A stretch of DNA of 64,000 nucleotides from assembly GCA_025677835.1 (NCBI GenBank), contig JAIXMR010000056.1, positions 1-64,000 of the forward strand, in the 5' to 3' direction. The DNA comes from Sporodiniella umbellata. Taxonomy: Eukaryota; Mucoromycota; Mucoromycetes; Mucorales; Rhizopodaceae. Below, in pieces: positions 33,565-42,869 of this stretch; position 1 is the stretch's first letter; each line of letters opens with the position of its first letter. Made by a program: the position numbers and the translations under genes. The notes beneath the pieces were generated by a model, which worked only from the letters and a program-made list of their open reading frames with translations, had not been told where the DNA came from and ran no database searches.

Positions 33565-34266
33565 ATGCTGAAATTGTTATGCTCCATTGCCCTCATGTCC
33601 CTGTGTGCAACTTTAACATGTGGTAGATCGTTTGTTTGTTGTTGAATGCACAGCTAAACTGTGTTTGCGATAGCTGCGGATGTTAACTATATTATGGCTT
33701 TAAAGTCTTCAGCTGACGCTGAGGATTTCAAGCAAGCAAAGAAAGACATTGAGTCTATGGGCGGGAAAGTTCACAGAGAACTTCATGCTGCTATGAAAGC
33801 TGTCACTTTTACCGCTCCTGAAGGAAGAGTTTCTTCGTTGCAAAACAAAGATTACACCGACTTTATTGAAGTGGACGGTACAGGTAAGGCCCTTTTTTTT
33901 TTCAGTCCATCTACCTATGATCTCTCATGTTTCTACTACAGTCCATACTTTTGACTAATAAAATCGATTTATCAGTTGGCTGTTACAGTGATGCGAGGTG
34001 TTACGTCAGTTCCCTTGTCTGTACGCCCAACCAATCTACCAAAGACTTGGAAAGGATAGCCTTTGATTGTGGGCTGACCCTTCTTTTATAGTCCTCTCTG
34101 CTCTCAACTTGTTTTTTTGTTTAACATTAATGTCTTGGCTTCTATAGCCACTGCTTCAACAGAGTTGCTAAAAGTGGCAAAAGACTTTGAACTGTTGCAG
34201 AAAACGGAGAAAGGCTCAAAAGAGATTTTCGATGTAAGCTTAGGAGAGGGAACAATGAAAAGATAG
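33565..34266 (+). CDS. Secreted subtilisin-propeptide-like (I9) protease inhibitor; 3' end uncertain
   Basis: Predicted small secreted protein with an inhibitor I9 domain, the fold of subtilase propeptides and yeast Pbi2. Exon 1 (33565-33622) encodes a signal peptide, MLKLLCSIALMSLCATLTC. It joins in phase to exon 2 (33674-33883), which reads ADVNYIMALKSSADAEDFKQ, KKDIESMGGKVHRELHAAM, AVTFTAPEGRVSSL and DYTDFIEVDGT. This matches the I9 pattern of a strand, a helix, GGxxxxE and a VExDG ending. The last exon is unclear: acceptors near 33975 and 33987 or at 34147 all give open frames, the third running 34148-34266 to a TAG. The likely targets are subtilisin-like proteases, either the fungus's own or those of competitors or hosts; this is inference. 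Confidence 0.72.
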
Positions 34267-34533
34267 AAAAAAAAAAAGGGGGCACTGTCAGCGAGCCACT
34301 TGATTGGCCCAAAGAAAGTCTATTCGTTCATGTGGTCACACTTGGAATTTACCATTTTTAAAGTAAAAGATCAGCTTGGCCTATTCCTTTTTCAACGTTG
34401 CACTCCTTCGTTTTAATTTATGGTTACCAACACTAATTTTTTCTTTTTTCTTTTTTTCTATTATTTTCTTTAGAACAGAATAAAGCCTTTACTTTCCTTT
34501 TCATTTCATGTTACGACTCCAATAAGGGCCTAT

Positions 34534-34538
<5 letters not shown>

Positions 34539-34576
<38 letters not shown>
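34539..34576. repeat. (CA)19 microsatellite just upstream of the kinase start
   Basis: About 19 perfect CA units, ending 31 bp before the kinase ATG, so within its promoter or 5' leader. Confidence 0.9.
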
Positions 34577-34580
<4 letters not shown>

Positions 34581-34607
34581 TACACTCCTTTATTTCTAGT
34601 AACAACT

Positions 34608-36541
34608 ATGCAAACCATCGTCAACAATAACACAATTCACAATCAACAAGCCAAGGTACGAAACGACTGTAACAACTGGAGTACTAACGATGTACTTAGC
34701 TGGCCTTTGACTATAACGAGCTGGTTAAAGAACTATCGTCCCATAAAATGACATCGGTTGGCTGCTACGAGATAGGAGAGACCATCGGCCAGGTAAATAG
34801 AGAGTCGTTTGCTTGGATGGTTTTTAATTTTTTTTTTTTTTTTTTTGGGGGGAAAATCTATTATTTAGGGTAGTTTTGGCAAAGTCAAAAAGGGGATTCA
34901 TAAACTGACGGGAAAAGAAGTGGCTATCAAAAAGATCAGCAAACAGCATGCATCAATGATGGCTCGAGAGATACATCACCATAAACAGCTAAAGCATCCA
35001 AACGTAGTCAGTCTTTACGAGGTCATAACCACCGAGTCAACGATTCATATCGTCTCAGAATATTGCCCCAACGGTGACCTTCTTGACGCCCTTGAATCGT
35101 CCGGCGGTCGATGTTTTCCAGAACGCGTTCATCGATGGTTTTCTCAGCTGATAGATGCTGTTCACTATTGTCACTCGAAGCAAATCGTTCATCGGTAAAC
35201 AAAGCTTTCGTTTGTGTCTATAACAACTCATTACACCCTTTTTATCCCTCCTGAATACTAATTAATCCTTTTTTTTTTTTTTTTATAGGGACCTCAAGCT
35301 TGAGAATATCTTGCTGGATGCTAACGATAATGTCAAGATTTGCGATTTTGGTTTTGCCCGGCATGTACAGAAAAATCAGCGATTGGAGACGTTTTGTGGT
35401 AGTCTTAGCTATTCCGCGCCCGAGATCATTTCGGGCGAAAAATACATTGGGCCAGGTAAGAGACAGATTTGATATAGGGTCTGAAAACTCAAGTTGAATA
35501 GAAACCGATATCTGGTCGTTAGGGGTTATACTCTACACGCTTCTTGCGGGCGAATTTCCTTTTGACGACGATTCAGAGATTGTGACCCAGCGAAAGATTG
35601 TTCAGATCGACTACCAGATACCCTATGACTTTAGTGCGAGTCTAACGCACCTCATCCAGGGCATTCTTCAACGAAACCCTTTAGAGCGTCTGTCGATCGA
35701 AGCCATTCTCCACCACCCTTGGCTAGAGCAGTTTGAGAACACGTCCAAGAATAGCAGCCTGTCCGACCTCCACTTGAATACTCGCATGGACCCCACTTTT
35801 GACAATGGGATTACTGAGGATCGCCTTGCACAGGCGTTACAATCAGCAGGCTTTGATCGCCAGGTATTGGACAAGATGAGGTCTGGCCAGAGCGATACCT
35901 ACAGCACGCTTTGGCACCACCTGCTTCAGAACATGACTTCTACTCAGCCAGCCAAAGCGGTTTATCCCACAGCCCAACCCGCTTTTCCTATCCAAACGGT
36001 CGGCTTTGGCTCTGGGGATGTGGTACCTAAGCCAGGCTGGCTTGCTTCCGTCAAGTCTTGGTTTGGTCATCGACCGCCGTCTTTGGCCGTGGACCTCCCT
36101 GTGTCACCGGAGACGGTGACTCCTTCTCGGGCCGTCTATTTGTCCGGATCGCAAAAACATCGACCCACCCACCTACCGCTTTCCGGACCGGTCGTGAGCG
36201 AACTGGAGCAACTGAACTACAACGGCACCCCGCGCCTGACCCGTCGCCCCAGCCTGCCATGCAAGCCGCTGCGTAGCCCGGTGGCCATCCCGCCGGCCGC
36301 CTTTACCTCACGCGCTCTTGCCGAAACCTACATCCTCGACGCACTCTCGCACCCCAAAGAAGTCGAGCTGCACCCCTGTCCACACACCCCTCCGCCTTCG
36401 CCTCCTGCCAGACTCCCTACGCCACTCGACCCACCCCGTCGTGACGTAGGCCGGTTGGGGTTGGCGCCCCGAAGCAGACAAAATGAAAAAGGGCGGTTGG
36501 GCAGTCGAACGATTTTAGAAGAAGAAGAAGAAGAAGAATGA
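34608..36541 (+). CDS. CAMK-like (AMPK/Kin4-related) serine/threonine kinase
   Basis: A protein kinase of 557 residues from five in-phase exons (34608-34655, 34700-34792, 34869-35194, 35289-35455, 35502-36541). The kinase domain covers about residues 40-300: IGQGSFGKVKKG (glycine loop), EVAIKKISKQ (catalytic Lys), IVHRDLKLENILL, KICDFGFAR and the activation segment ETFCGSLSYSAPEII, then DIWSLGVILYTLLAG. A UBA-like segment follows (ITEDRLAQALQSAGFDRQVLDKM), as in AMPK-related kinases. The remainder is Pro/Arg-rich and GC-richer than the 5' exons, and it ends in an all-Glu tail from a (GAA)n repeat. No KA1 domain was seen. Kin4, NUAK and Snf1-related groups all remain possible. Confidence 0.88.
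36519..36538. repeat. (GAA)n trinucleotide repeat inside the kinase coding sequence
   Basis: Seven consecutive Glu codons (mostly GAA) immediately precede the TGA of the kinase gene, giving a length-variable acidic C-terminus. Confidence 0.85.
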
Positions 36542-36764
36542 GCATGTACTTTGCATGCCTTGTTTATAGAGAAACCTCCCTCCCTTTTTCCTTTTGTTTT
36601 GATTGCGTCATCCATGCTTTCATTGTTCTGTTTTAACTCTCTTTGTTTGTTATCTTTGTACGACGTTTCTTAAAAAAAAAAAACAGACATGACATCTTTG
36701 CTCTCGTCTTTTTTTCTTTTTCTATTTATTTTCTATTTTTTTTTTTTATTTTTTTTTTTTTCTG

Positions 36765-37883
36765 ATGAGTTGGAGCCAAACGTTATTTTCTCAAGGAGTC
36801 AAAGTCAACTATCCGCTTGTGCAGGCACCCTGTGCTGGACATACCGGTGTTGGGTTGATTGCTGCAGTGAGTAACGCGGGTGGATTGGGTTCGTTGGGAG
36901 CAGGAACGATGGCGGTGGACCAACTACGGGAGACGGTGCGAGAGATTCGGCAGGCAACAGGGAAGCCTTTTGCGGTCAATCTGTTTTGTCGGCCGATGGT
37001 GGCGACGACAAAAGAGGCGCTTCAGAAAGAATACGCTACGGACCAAGTGCTGAACAAGATTCGAGAGGAACTTCAGATAACGATCCCCAGCCGATTTGAA
37101 CTTCGCTCGCCACCGCTGGAAGAACAGATTGAGGTTTTAGTGGAAGAGAAGGTGCCGGTGGTTTCATTTACGTTTGGCACGCTCCCTGAGCCGGCCATGC
37201 GACGTCTCTGGGACGCGGGTACTTATTTGATAGGCACAGCCACCACGTTGGATGAAGCGTTGGTTTTGGCAGGCGCTTCCGATGCCAGCCGCAAAGCTGA
37301 CGCCATCCTGCTGCAGGGACTCGAGGCGGGCGGCCACCGGGGCTCGTTTTTGAAAAGCGAGAGCCAGGAAGGACAGCGACCGCTTCTTACGCTGGTGAAG
37401 GAAGTGAAGGCAGCGTTGGGTGAGCGTGGCATGCCTTTGGTGGCTGCGGGAGGGTTGAGTACGGGCGAGGATGTGGTGGGGGTGTTGAAAGCCGGGGCGG
37501 ATGGCGCAGCCCTGGGTACGTTGTTTATGCTGGCCACCGAATCCACCAGCCCAAAAGCCCACCGCGAGAAGATGATCCGGGCCAGTGCTGAAGAAAGCCC
37601 TGAGCTGGGCCGAGGATGGACCGGTCGATGGGCGCGTGGGATTCCAAACGCACTGAATCGAAGGGTAGAAAGCTCAGGGCATCCCATCCCAGCTTACGAT
37701 ATCCATTCTTCAAAAACCAAAGACATTGCCGCTCACTGCGCTCAACAAGGCATTGCGGATTACATGCTCCTTCTCACCGGTCAAAACGTACGCCAGGCCT
37801 CTGCCTATTCCCAACAAGGCACTCTCTCTGCCTCTCACTTGGTCGCTCAGCTCGTGGCGGATATCACCCGTGTCTTTCCCTGA
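36765..37883 (+). CDS. Nitronate monooxygenase (2-nitropropane dioxygenase family)
   Basis: An FMN-dependent enzyme that oxidises toxic propionate 3-nitronate and other alkyl nitronates. A single exon of 372 residues with a TIM-barrel pattern. The start reads MSWSQTLFSQGVKVNYPLVQAP, then GHTGVGLIAAVSNAGGLGSLG, the FMN-binding first strands. AVNLFCRP, VVSFTFG, LLQGLEAGGHRGSF, PLVAAGGLSTGEDVVGVLKAGADGAALGTLF follow as in the family; GGHRG and AAGG/GADG are the phosphate-binding motifs. The coding sequence is clearly richer in GC than the region, and there is no intron. The 5' leader contains pyrimidine runs. Horizontal transfer is possible, since close relatives are common in bacteria, but the family is also widespread in fungi. 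Confidence 0.92.
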   Translation: MSWSQTLFSQGVKVNYPLVQAPCAGHTGVGLIAAVSNAGGLGSLGAGTMAVDQLRETVREIRQATGKPFAVNLFCRPMVATTKEALQKEYATDQVLNKIREELQITIPSRFELRSPPLEEQIEVLVEEKVPVVSFTFGTLPEPAMRRLWDAGTYLIGTATTLDEALVLAGASDASRKADAILLQGLEAGGHRGSFLKSESQEGQRPLLTLVKEVKAALGERGMPLVAAGGLSTGEDVVGVLKAGADGAALGTLFMLATESTSPKAHREKMIRASAEESPELGRGWTGRWARGIPNALNRRVESSGHPIPAYDIHSSKTKDIAAHCAQQGIADYMLLLTGQNVRQASAYSQQGTLSASHLVAQLVADITRVFP

Positions 37884-38114
37884 TGTTTTGTACCACGCAG
37901 TGATCTCATCCAAAACAAAAATAATAAATAAAAATTTTTAAAGAGGGCGGTTACACGGTTATCTGTTCTGTAACTTTTTCAAGGAGAAAATCAAATAAAA
38001 AAAATAGGGTAGATTTGGACAGACAAGATCAAATCGGTGCAAGATCCGAAAAAAAAAAAAAAAAAGCAGAGGCCTGTGGCAGTTTCTTTAAGAGATTAAT
38101 AATAAAAAGTGAAT

Positions 38115-39044
38115 TCAGAAAGTTTTGTTGATAATGTCGATGAGTGTACAAGAGGTGATAAGTAAGATGTGCTCTAACAGATCACAGCGGGATCCACCCA
38201 CCAGGTTTAGCACTTGACGCTGTAGTGTGATACATTCCACATCGTCTGCGTATTCGAGCAAGAGTTTCCAGCGTCGGCATGTTTTATGGTTGTGATGGTC
38301 GTGATTGTCGTCTTCTTCGTTTTCACTGTCGCTATCGATAAAGTCGTCTTTTTTGACGGTCTGGTTTGAGCCAACCTTGATCTCACAGGTAAAGTCGTTG
38401 GAGAGCAAACTCTGCCGCTTCCAACGCATGAACGAGCCTTGGAAAAACGTTTCGTACTCAAACAGGACGCTGTTGTGAGACGTCTTGATGAGGTATTCGG
38501 CTTGTCCTCCCTTTGGTTCCACCGTCAGATGGTCTTTGAAAGCCTTTCTTCGGACATAAGCCAGCTTCTGGCCTGACTGGGCGTCGCTCAGTGTGTTTTG
38601 GTGGCTGGTCCAAGAACGGGAAGACCCTTTACGATACACCAACGACCGGTCGCAGTCAAAAATCTCCTTGTTTTCCATCACAAAGTACTGTAGTACGTCC
38701 ACAATCATACTACGCTTACGGCGAATCGTCGCATTTGGATGCACCGCTTCCTCTAGCTGGTGAAATGACATCTGCGTTGTGGGTGAAGACTGGCTTAGAA
38801 GAGAGGACGTCACTACCTTGCCTAGAATAGAAGGCGTCATGGTTTGGAAAGAGGGCTTGGGTGAGGATGGAGGCGAGGTATTGGGTGTTGTGCCTTGTGA
38901 AAAAAACCGACTCGAATAGCTGTCGGTTGTCATCCGACTACTACGACTTCCTTGCCGGCTTGCAGTCACCACCATTGTCTCGTCGTCATACGCGTTGGGT
39001 TTTTCGTATCGCGGTGTCTCTACAGCGTTTGGCTTTTGATACAT
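38115..39044 (-). CDS. Uncharacterised fungal protein, Tubby-C-terminal-like
   Basis: An intronless 309-residue protein. The N-terminal 90 residues are Ser/Thr/Pro-rich and probably disordered (SRSSRMTTDSYSSRFFSQG). A folded domain follows: EIFDCDRSLVYRKGSSRSW, RRKAFKDHLTVEPKGGQAEY, NSVLFEYETFFQGSFMRWKR and SLLSNDFTCEIKVG. An acidic/His insert (DSDSENEEDDNHDHHNH) separates these from RRWKLLLEYADDVE and a hydrophobic C-terminal segment (LLEHILLITSCTLIDII). The strand pattern and the RWKR...FTCEIK motif resemble Tubby-like C-terminal (LURP-one/scramblase-like) proteins of Mucoromycota. The similarity is from memory of the pattern and is not proven. It converges with the nitronate monooxygenase gene. 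Confidence 0.75.
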   Translation of the reverse strand: MYQKPNAVETPRYEKPNAYDDETMVVTASRQGSRSSRMTTDSYSSRFFSQGTTPNTSPPSSPKPSFQTMTPSILGKVVTSSLLSQSSPTTQMSFHQLEEAVHPNATIRRKRSMIVDVLQYFVMENKEIFDCDRSLVYRKGSSRSWTSHQNTLSDAQSGQKLAYVRRKAFKDHLTVEPKGGQAEYLIKTSHNSVLFEYETFFQGSFMRWKRQSLLSNDFTCEIKVGSNQTVKKDDFIDSDSENEEDDNHDHHNHKTCRRWKLLLEYADDVECITLQRQVLNLVGGSRCDLLEHILLITSCTLIDIINKTF

Positions 39045-39576
39045 TTAAGAAAAATAAAAAAGGGGAAAGAAAAAAGAAAATAAAAATAAAAAAAAAAAAA
39101 AAAAAAAAAGGTTATACAAAAGCTGTCTGTCATGGTTTAAACCAAAATAGTCAACATTTAGGGTTAGCCTTCCTTTTGAAACAAAGCTTGATCGGCTGTT
39201 TTCTTTTGTCTGCGGAAGCTATTGAAATACTCAACACCATCTATCTTGAGCTGCTGTTAGGCAAACAAAGATTTTTCGAAGCCTGTTTGCTTTTCTTGAT
39301 GCATCTTTGTTATCCGCACACATTCCTCAAAATAACCTCTCGCACACCCACAATACGTTGATTCAATGACGCTACCTTTTGGGTATCCAAAAAAAAACAA
39401 AAAAAAAAACAAAAAAACAAAAAGGGTGTGTGCAAAGCATCGGCTATTGAAATAGCCACTGCATAAAAATAGTTTAATCTCTCCTTTTCTCGGGTAAGCT
39501 TATTTTTGCTTTGAATGGACACACCCCAAAAGAGAGAAAGTGTGTTGTTCTATTCGAGCTGGAGCTTTTAAAAGGT

Positions 39577-40188
39577 TTAGGGACCCAAAAGGTCTAAAAA
39601 GGCCTGAGCACCTTCGACAATGATTTTATGTTCAGCAACATGGATGCGTTCCTCAAGGTCTTGTAGAGTATCGGTGGGCAAGATAGGCACGATTTGTTGA
39701 AGGATGACCTCGCCACGGTCAACGTCAGCAATCACTTTGTGAACCATAATGCCCGTATGGTCGATTTCTTTTCGCTGGTAAGCCTCAAAAGCCCTTTGGA
39801 TCGCATGCGCCCCATCAAACTGACCAGGCAAGGCTGGATGTAGGTTCATTACGTTATCTTGGAAATACGAAAGAAACTCGGCTGACAGAATATGCATAAA
39901 ACCCGCTAGCACAACAAGGTCCGGTCGATAGTCCTTTTGGATCCTTTCTGCAACATGGATATCGAAATCAACACGCGTCTTGCCCGCATCTTTGAATTTT
40001 TTGAGCGAAAAGCTTTGGGTGGGTATATTGGCCTTCTTGGCTCGCTCAAGTCCAAAAGCGTTTTTTCGGTTCGATATCACGCCTACAATCTTGCCTTTCA
40101 ATCGACCGTCTTGGCTGGCATCCATAAGCGCTTGAAGGTTCGTACCAGACCCGGAAATAAGAACGACAATCGTTGGAACCTCTCTCAT
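39577..40188 (-). CDS. Phosphoribosylglycinamide formyltransferase (GAR transformylase)
   Basis: The third step of de novo purine synthesis: transfer of a formyl group from 10-formyl-THF to GAR. A single exon of 203 residues, a stand-alone PurN/Ade8-type enzyme as in yeast. The start reads MREVPTIVVLISGSGTNLQA, with the phosphate-binding GSGTNLQ loop. The folate and catalytic motifs are present: DLVVLAGFMHILS, VMNLHPALPGQFDGAHAI (catalytic Asn and His), HTGIMVHKVIADVDRGEVI (catalytic Asp). Length and motifs agree with the family. It is not fused to GARS or AIRS. Confidence 0.95.
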   Translation of the reverse strand: MREVPTIVVLISGSGTNLQALMDASQDGRLKGKIVGVISNRKNAFGLERAKKANIPTQSFSLKKFKDAGKTRVDFDIHVAERIQKDYRPDLVVLAGFMHILSAEFLSYFQDNVMNLHPALPGQFDGAHAIQRAFEAYQRKEIDHTGIMVHKVIADVDRGEVILQQIVPILPTDTLQDLEERIHVAEHKIIVEGAQAFLDLLGP

Positions 40189-40283
40189 GTCTGGGCGGTG
40201 CGAAAAATAATAGAAAGAAAAATGAAATAAAATCTTTCCATCTCTCTCTCACTCTCTCTCTTTCTCTTTCTCTCTTTTTTTTT

Positions 40284-40666
40284 TTAAACTAAGCACTCTG
40301 CCAAATACACGACCACCCAAAAAAGTGTCATAGATGTGGCTTGCGGAAGATCAGATGATACCCTGTCACAGAGATTAGCCAGCCAAAGCATACAGCCTTG
40401 ACAAACAAAGAAAATAGCTGCACTCAATAAGACTCTCACGGATGCCGTCTTGTCCTCTGTTTTGAAAAGTTGCTTAGAACAAAGAAAGTTGGCCTGACTG
40501 CTTTCTTTTTCCACCCTGTTGATCAAAAAGTACACACCGTTTAAAATGAGATTTACAAATCCTTTGAACCGCCTTGCTTAAAATCCCATCCTTGATTCTG
40601 TGTTTTTTTTTTTTTTTTGCAGCCTATACGAGGCCTACAGAACCCATGGGTAAGGTCAGGTTTCAT
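40284..40666 (-). CDS. Small putative membrane protein, two exons
   Basis: Not recognised. A two-exon model gives 109 residues: exon 1 (40666-40630) reads MKPDLTHGFCRP, and exon 2 (40576-40284) continues in phase (C+CA gives Pro) with RRFKGFVNLILNGVYFLINR. Two hydrophobic stretches follow (VRVLLSAAIFFVCQGCMLWL and TLFWVVVYLAECLV), suggesting a membrane protein. The intron carries a 14-bp poly-T/A tract and GT-AG borders. Coding potential is moderate; expression data would settle it. It lies between the purine gene and the phosphatase gene, both on the same strand. Confidence 0.5.
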
Positions 40667-40766
40667 TTTACGTGGCGGATCGTTGCTTTGGGTCCAATCA
40701 TATGGCTCAAAAAAAAAAAAGGAGTGATATTCAACAAATGGTTTTATTTAGAAAATCAAACGTAGC

Positions 40767-41212
40767 CTAGGACTTTTCTTGCCCAGAGCTCTTTTTGGGC
40801 ACTTCTGAAGTACTGCTCTTGTTGGCTTCAGTAGGATGGCTCTTGCTGGCTTCAGTAGAGTTTGCTGAAGCAGATCCATTTTTAGTAATAGTGATACTAT
40901 CCACAATATCACCCATGGCACCGCTCTCCAGCGTCTTACGGTGAACAATTTCCATTGTGGTAGGCGTGATTCTAAAAGTAGAGAAACCATAGCCTGAGTA
41001 ACGGAGTGCAGAGAAATCAGGCACCTTCTTTTCGTCAAACTTATCAGCTCCTTCAGGTTGTCCTCCATTACCAATCACCAACTGGAACATACTGGGAGGG
41101 TTATCGTAGGATTTGGACGTGACTTTTCCATTGGCCACAGGATAGGTTCTCTCGTAGTTGTGAACATGGCCACTATCAAACAGATGAGAAACAATGTCTA
41201 TAGAGTTTATCC

Positions 41213-41243
<31 letters not shown>

Positions 41244-41618
41244 CCTCATATAAAGATCTACTTTATGTCTCAACAGAACTTCCTCTAATCCTCCCGAACG
41301 ATGGAAAAGACCAGGTCCTTCTCTAACTCTTTTGGCTTTCAAACTACAATCCAAAGAGGGTGTAGAGCAATAAATAGGGTGGTGGGTCAAGAAGATAATC
41401 CAGGGTCTTTCGTCTCGGTGCTTGTTGGCTTCAATCAGATCAGCTTCTAACCAGTTGAGACCCGTCTGAATTTCGTCCTTGTTGCCTGTAAAATAGACCT
41501 CGGTAGAGAACGAGATCAAATGAAGGGACTTGTAGTTGATCGAGTACATCAGTGAGTTTTCGGATTTGGATTCTCTGTAGGGAACGATATCGAATCTAGA
41601 GATGGAACACAGCCAAAT

Positions 41619-41658
<40 letters not shown>

Positions 41659-42535
41659 GGGAAATTCTAATGGTGATATGTACCTGTTTTTGTAGTGTGA
41701 GAAGTTGTACCAAAACTCATGATTTCCAGCAGAACCCAAGTAGGGAACATTAGCAAAGAGGTCCTGCATAAAGTTCATGTATTGATCTCCTTTGGTTCCT
41801 CCAAAGTCGCTCAAATCGTAACCTTGATCACCTGCGACAGTAACAAAGTCGTATTTCCCTGTCTTTCCATATTCCATCATATGAAATGCAGAGACTGCAT
41901 TGCATGCTCCCTATAGAAACTTAGTATTCAAAACAAATGGTCTCATACTTACAATGTCTCCTGTGGCAATAAAGCTAAAATCCTTCTTTAAAGAGGCAGA
42001 GCGGAATTCATAGGTATTGGACCATTGGGTATTACCGTCTTGTTTGGATCCAACTTGATAATAGAATTTAGTATCGGGTTTCAACGTATCCGTCTTGATG
42101 TTGTGAAGGTAAAGCTTGCGTCTGAATAAACCTCCATCGACAAAAATAGAATCCTAAAAGATGAAATTAAGCCCATTGCTTTCTTCTTTCTATTCAAGTA
42201 CTTACCTCTCCAGTAACAAGTGTCTTTTTGGAAGAATCAAGACCGTCACTCTTGGGCCAGTAAGCCAAAACGCTTTGACTGATCGGGCTCAAGGTAGCGA
42301 ATTGGACCCGGATAGCCTTGGAGTCTTCCAAGAGAGACGTGTGGACCTGTTGAGGTTCTGTAGCTGAATAGGTACGGTTCCAATCGTGCCCTAAACTGTT
42401 ATAGGCATCAGGATGGCATACAAGCCCAGGACTTCCATTTCCTATACGGGGAAGACCGACAGCTGAAGACACAAAGAGAGTCATGAAAAGCCAAGAGGCA
42501 GTAACAAGAGCAAAGTTGGATATGTTTACTAACAT
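40767..42535 (-). CDS. Purple acid phosphatase-like metallophosphoesterase
   Basis: A secreted or cell-wall acid phosphatase of the calcineurin-like superfamily. The start at 42535 gives a signal peptide (ISNFALVTASWLFMTLFVSS). An N-terminal fibronectin-like region of about 150 residues (IRVQFATLSPISQSVLAYW, KFYYQVGS) precedes the metal-binding core: FSFIATGDI, VAGDQGYDLSDF, YLGSAGNHEFWYNF, WIIFLTHHPIYC, and GHVHNYERTYPV. These supply the expected metal ligands. The tail is Ser/Lys/Glu-rich with repeated TEASKS/TEANKS elements. About seven exons; one intron holds a T tract of about 34 bp. The first-motif sequence (GDIGACNA) resembles other fungal PAPs. No GPI signal was seen. Confidence 0.92.
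41622..41655. repeat. 34-bp poly-T tract in a phosphatase intron
   Basis: A perfect T run on the plus strand, poly-A on the coding strand, inside an intron following the YKNR codons of the acid phosphatase gene. Confidence 0.85.
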
Positions 42536-42869
42536 AACAAATCACTCTTATCTGAAAAGGAAGGGGTAGTGAGAGATAATTAATTCAATTGATAATGAAA
42601 AGAAGAAAACAAAGAAAAACTGAAAACAGACAGCATGTTTTATACACATTCAGCTTGAACGATTTATCTCAAAGCTAGCACAGCGGGGTATGTATATATA
42701 TGTGTGTGTGTGTAAGGTTAGACAGGTGTAATTTACCGAGTTCTTGATACCGATTGTAATCATGCATGAACACAAGTAATGAATCTGATTGGCTCACTGT
42801 ATCATATTGTAATTAACAGTAGTAGCGTTTTATTATTTGGTTGTGATAATTGTTAATTTTTTTTTTTTT
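42536..42869. other. Intergenic with (TG)n repeat
   Basis: Lies between the phosphatase start and the AP-3 delta stop, both on the minus strand. A short ATATATGTGTGTGTGTG microsatellite is at about 42694-42713. No gene was seen. Confidence 0.5.

Noticed and set aside
34539..34576. (CA)n run considered as telomeric or centromeric repeat
   Set aside because: It is a simple dinucleotide microsatellite next to a gene start, without a telomere-like unit.
37164..37687. Two overlapping minus-strand open frames of 132 and 154 codons
   Set aside because: Both are antisense to the nitronate monooxygenase; GC-rich coding DNA readily gives long shadow frames.
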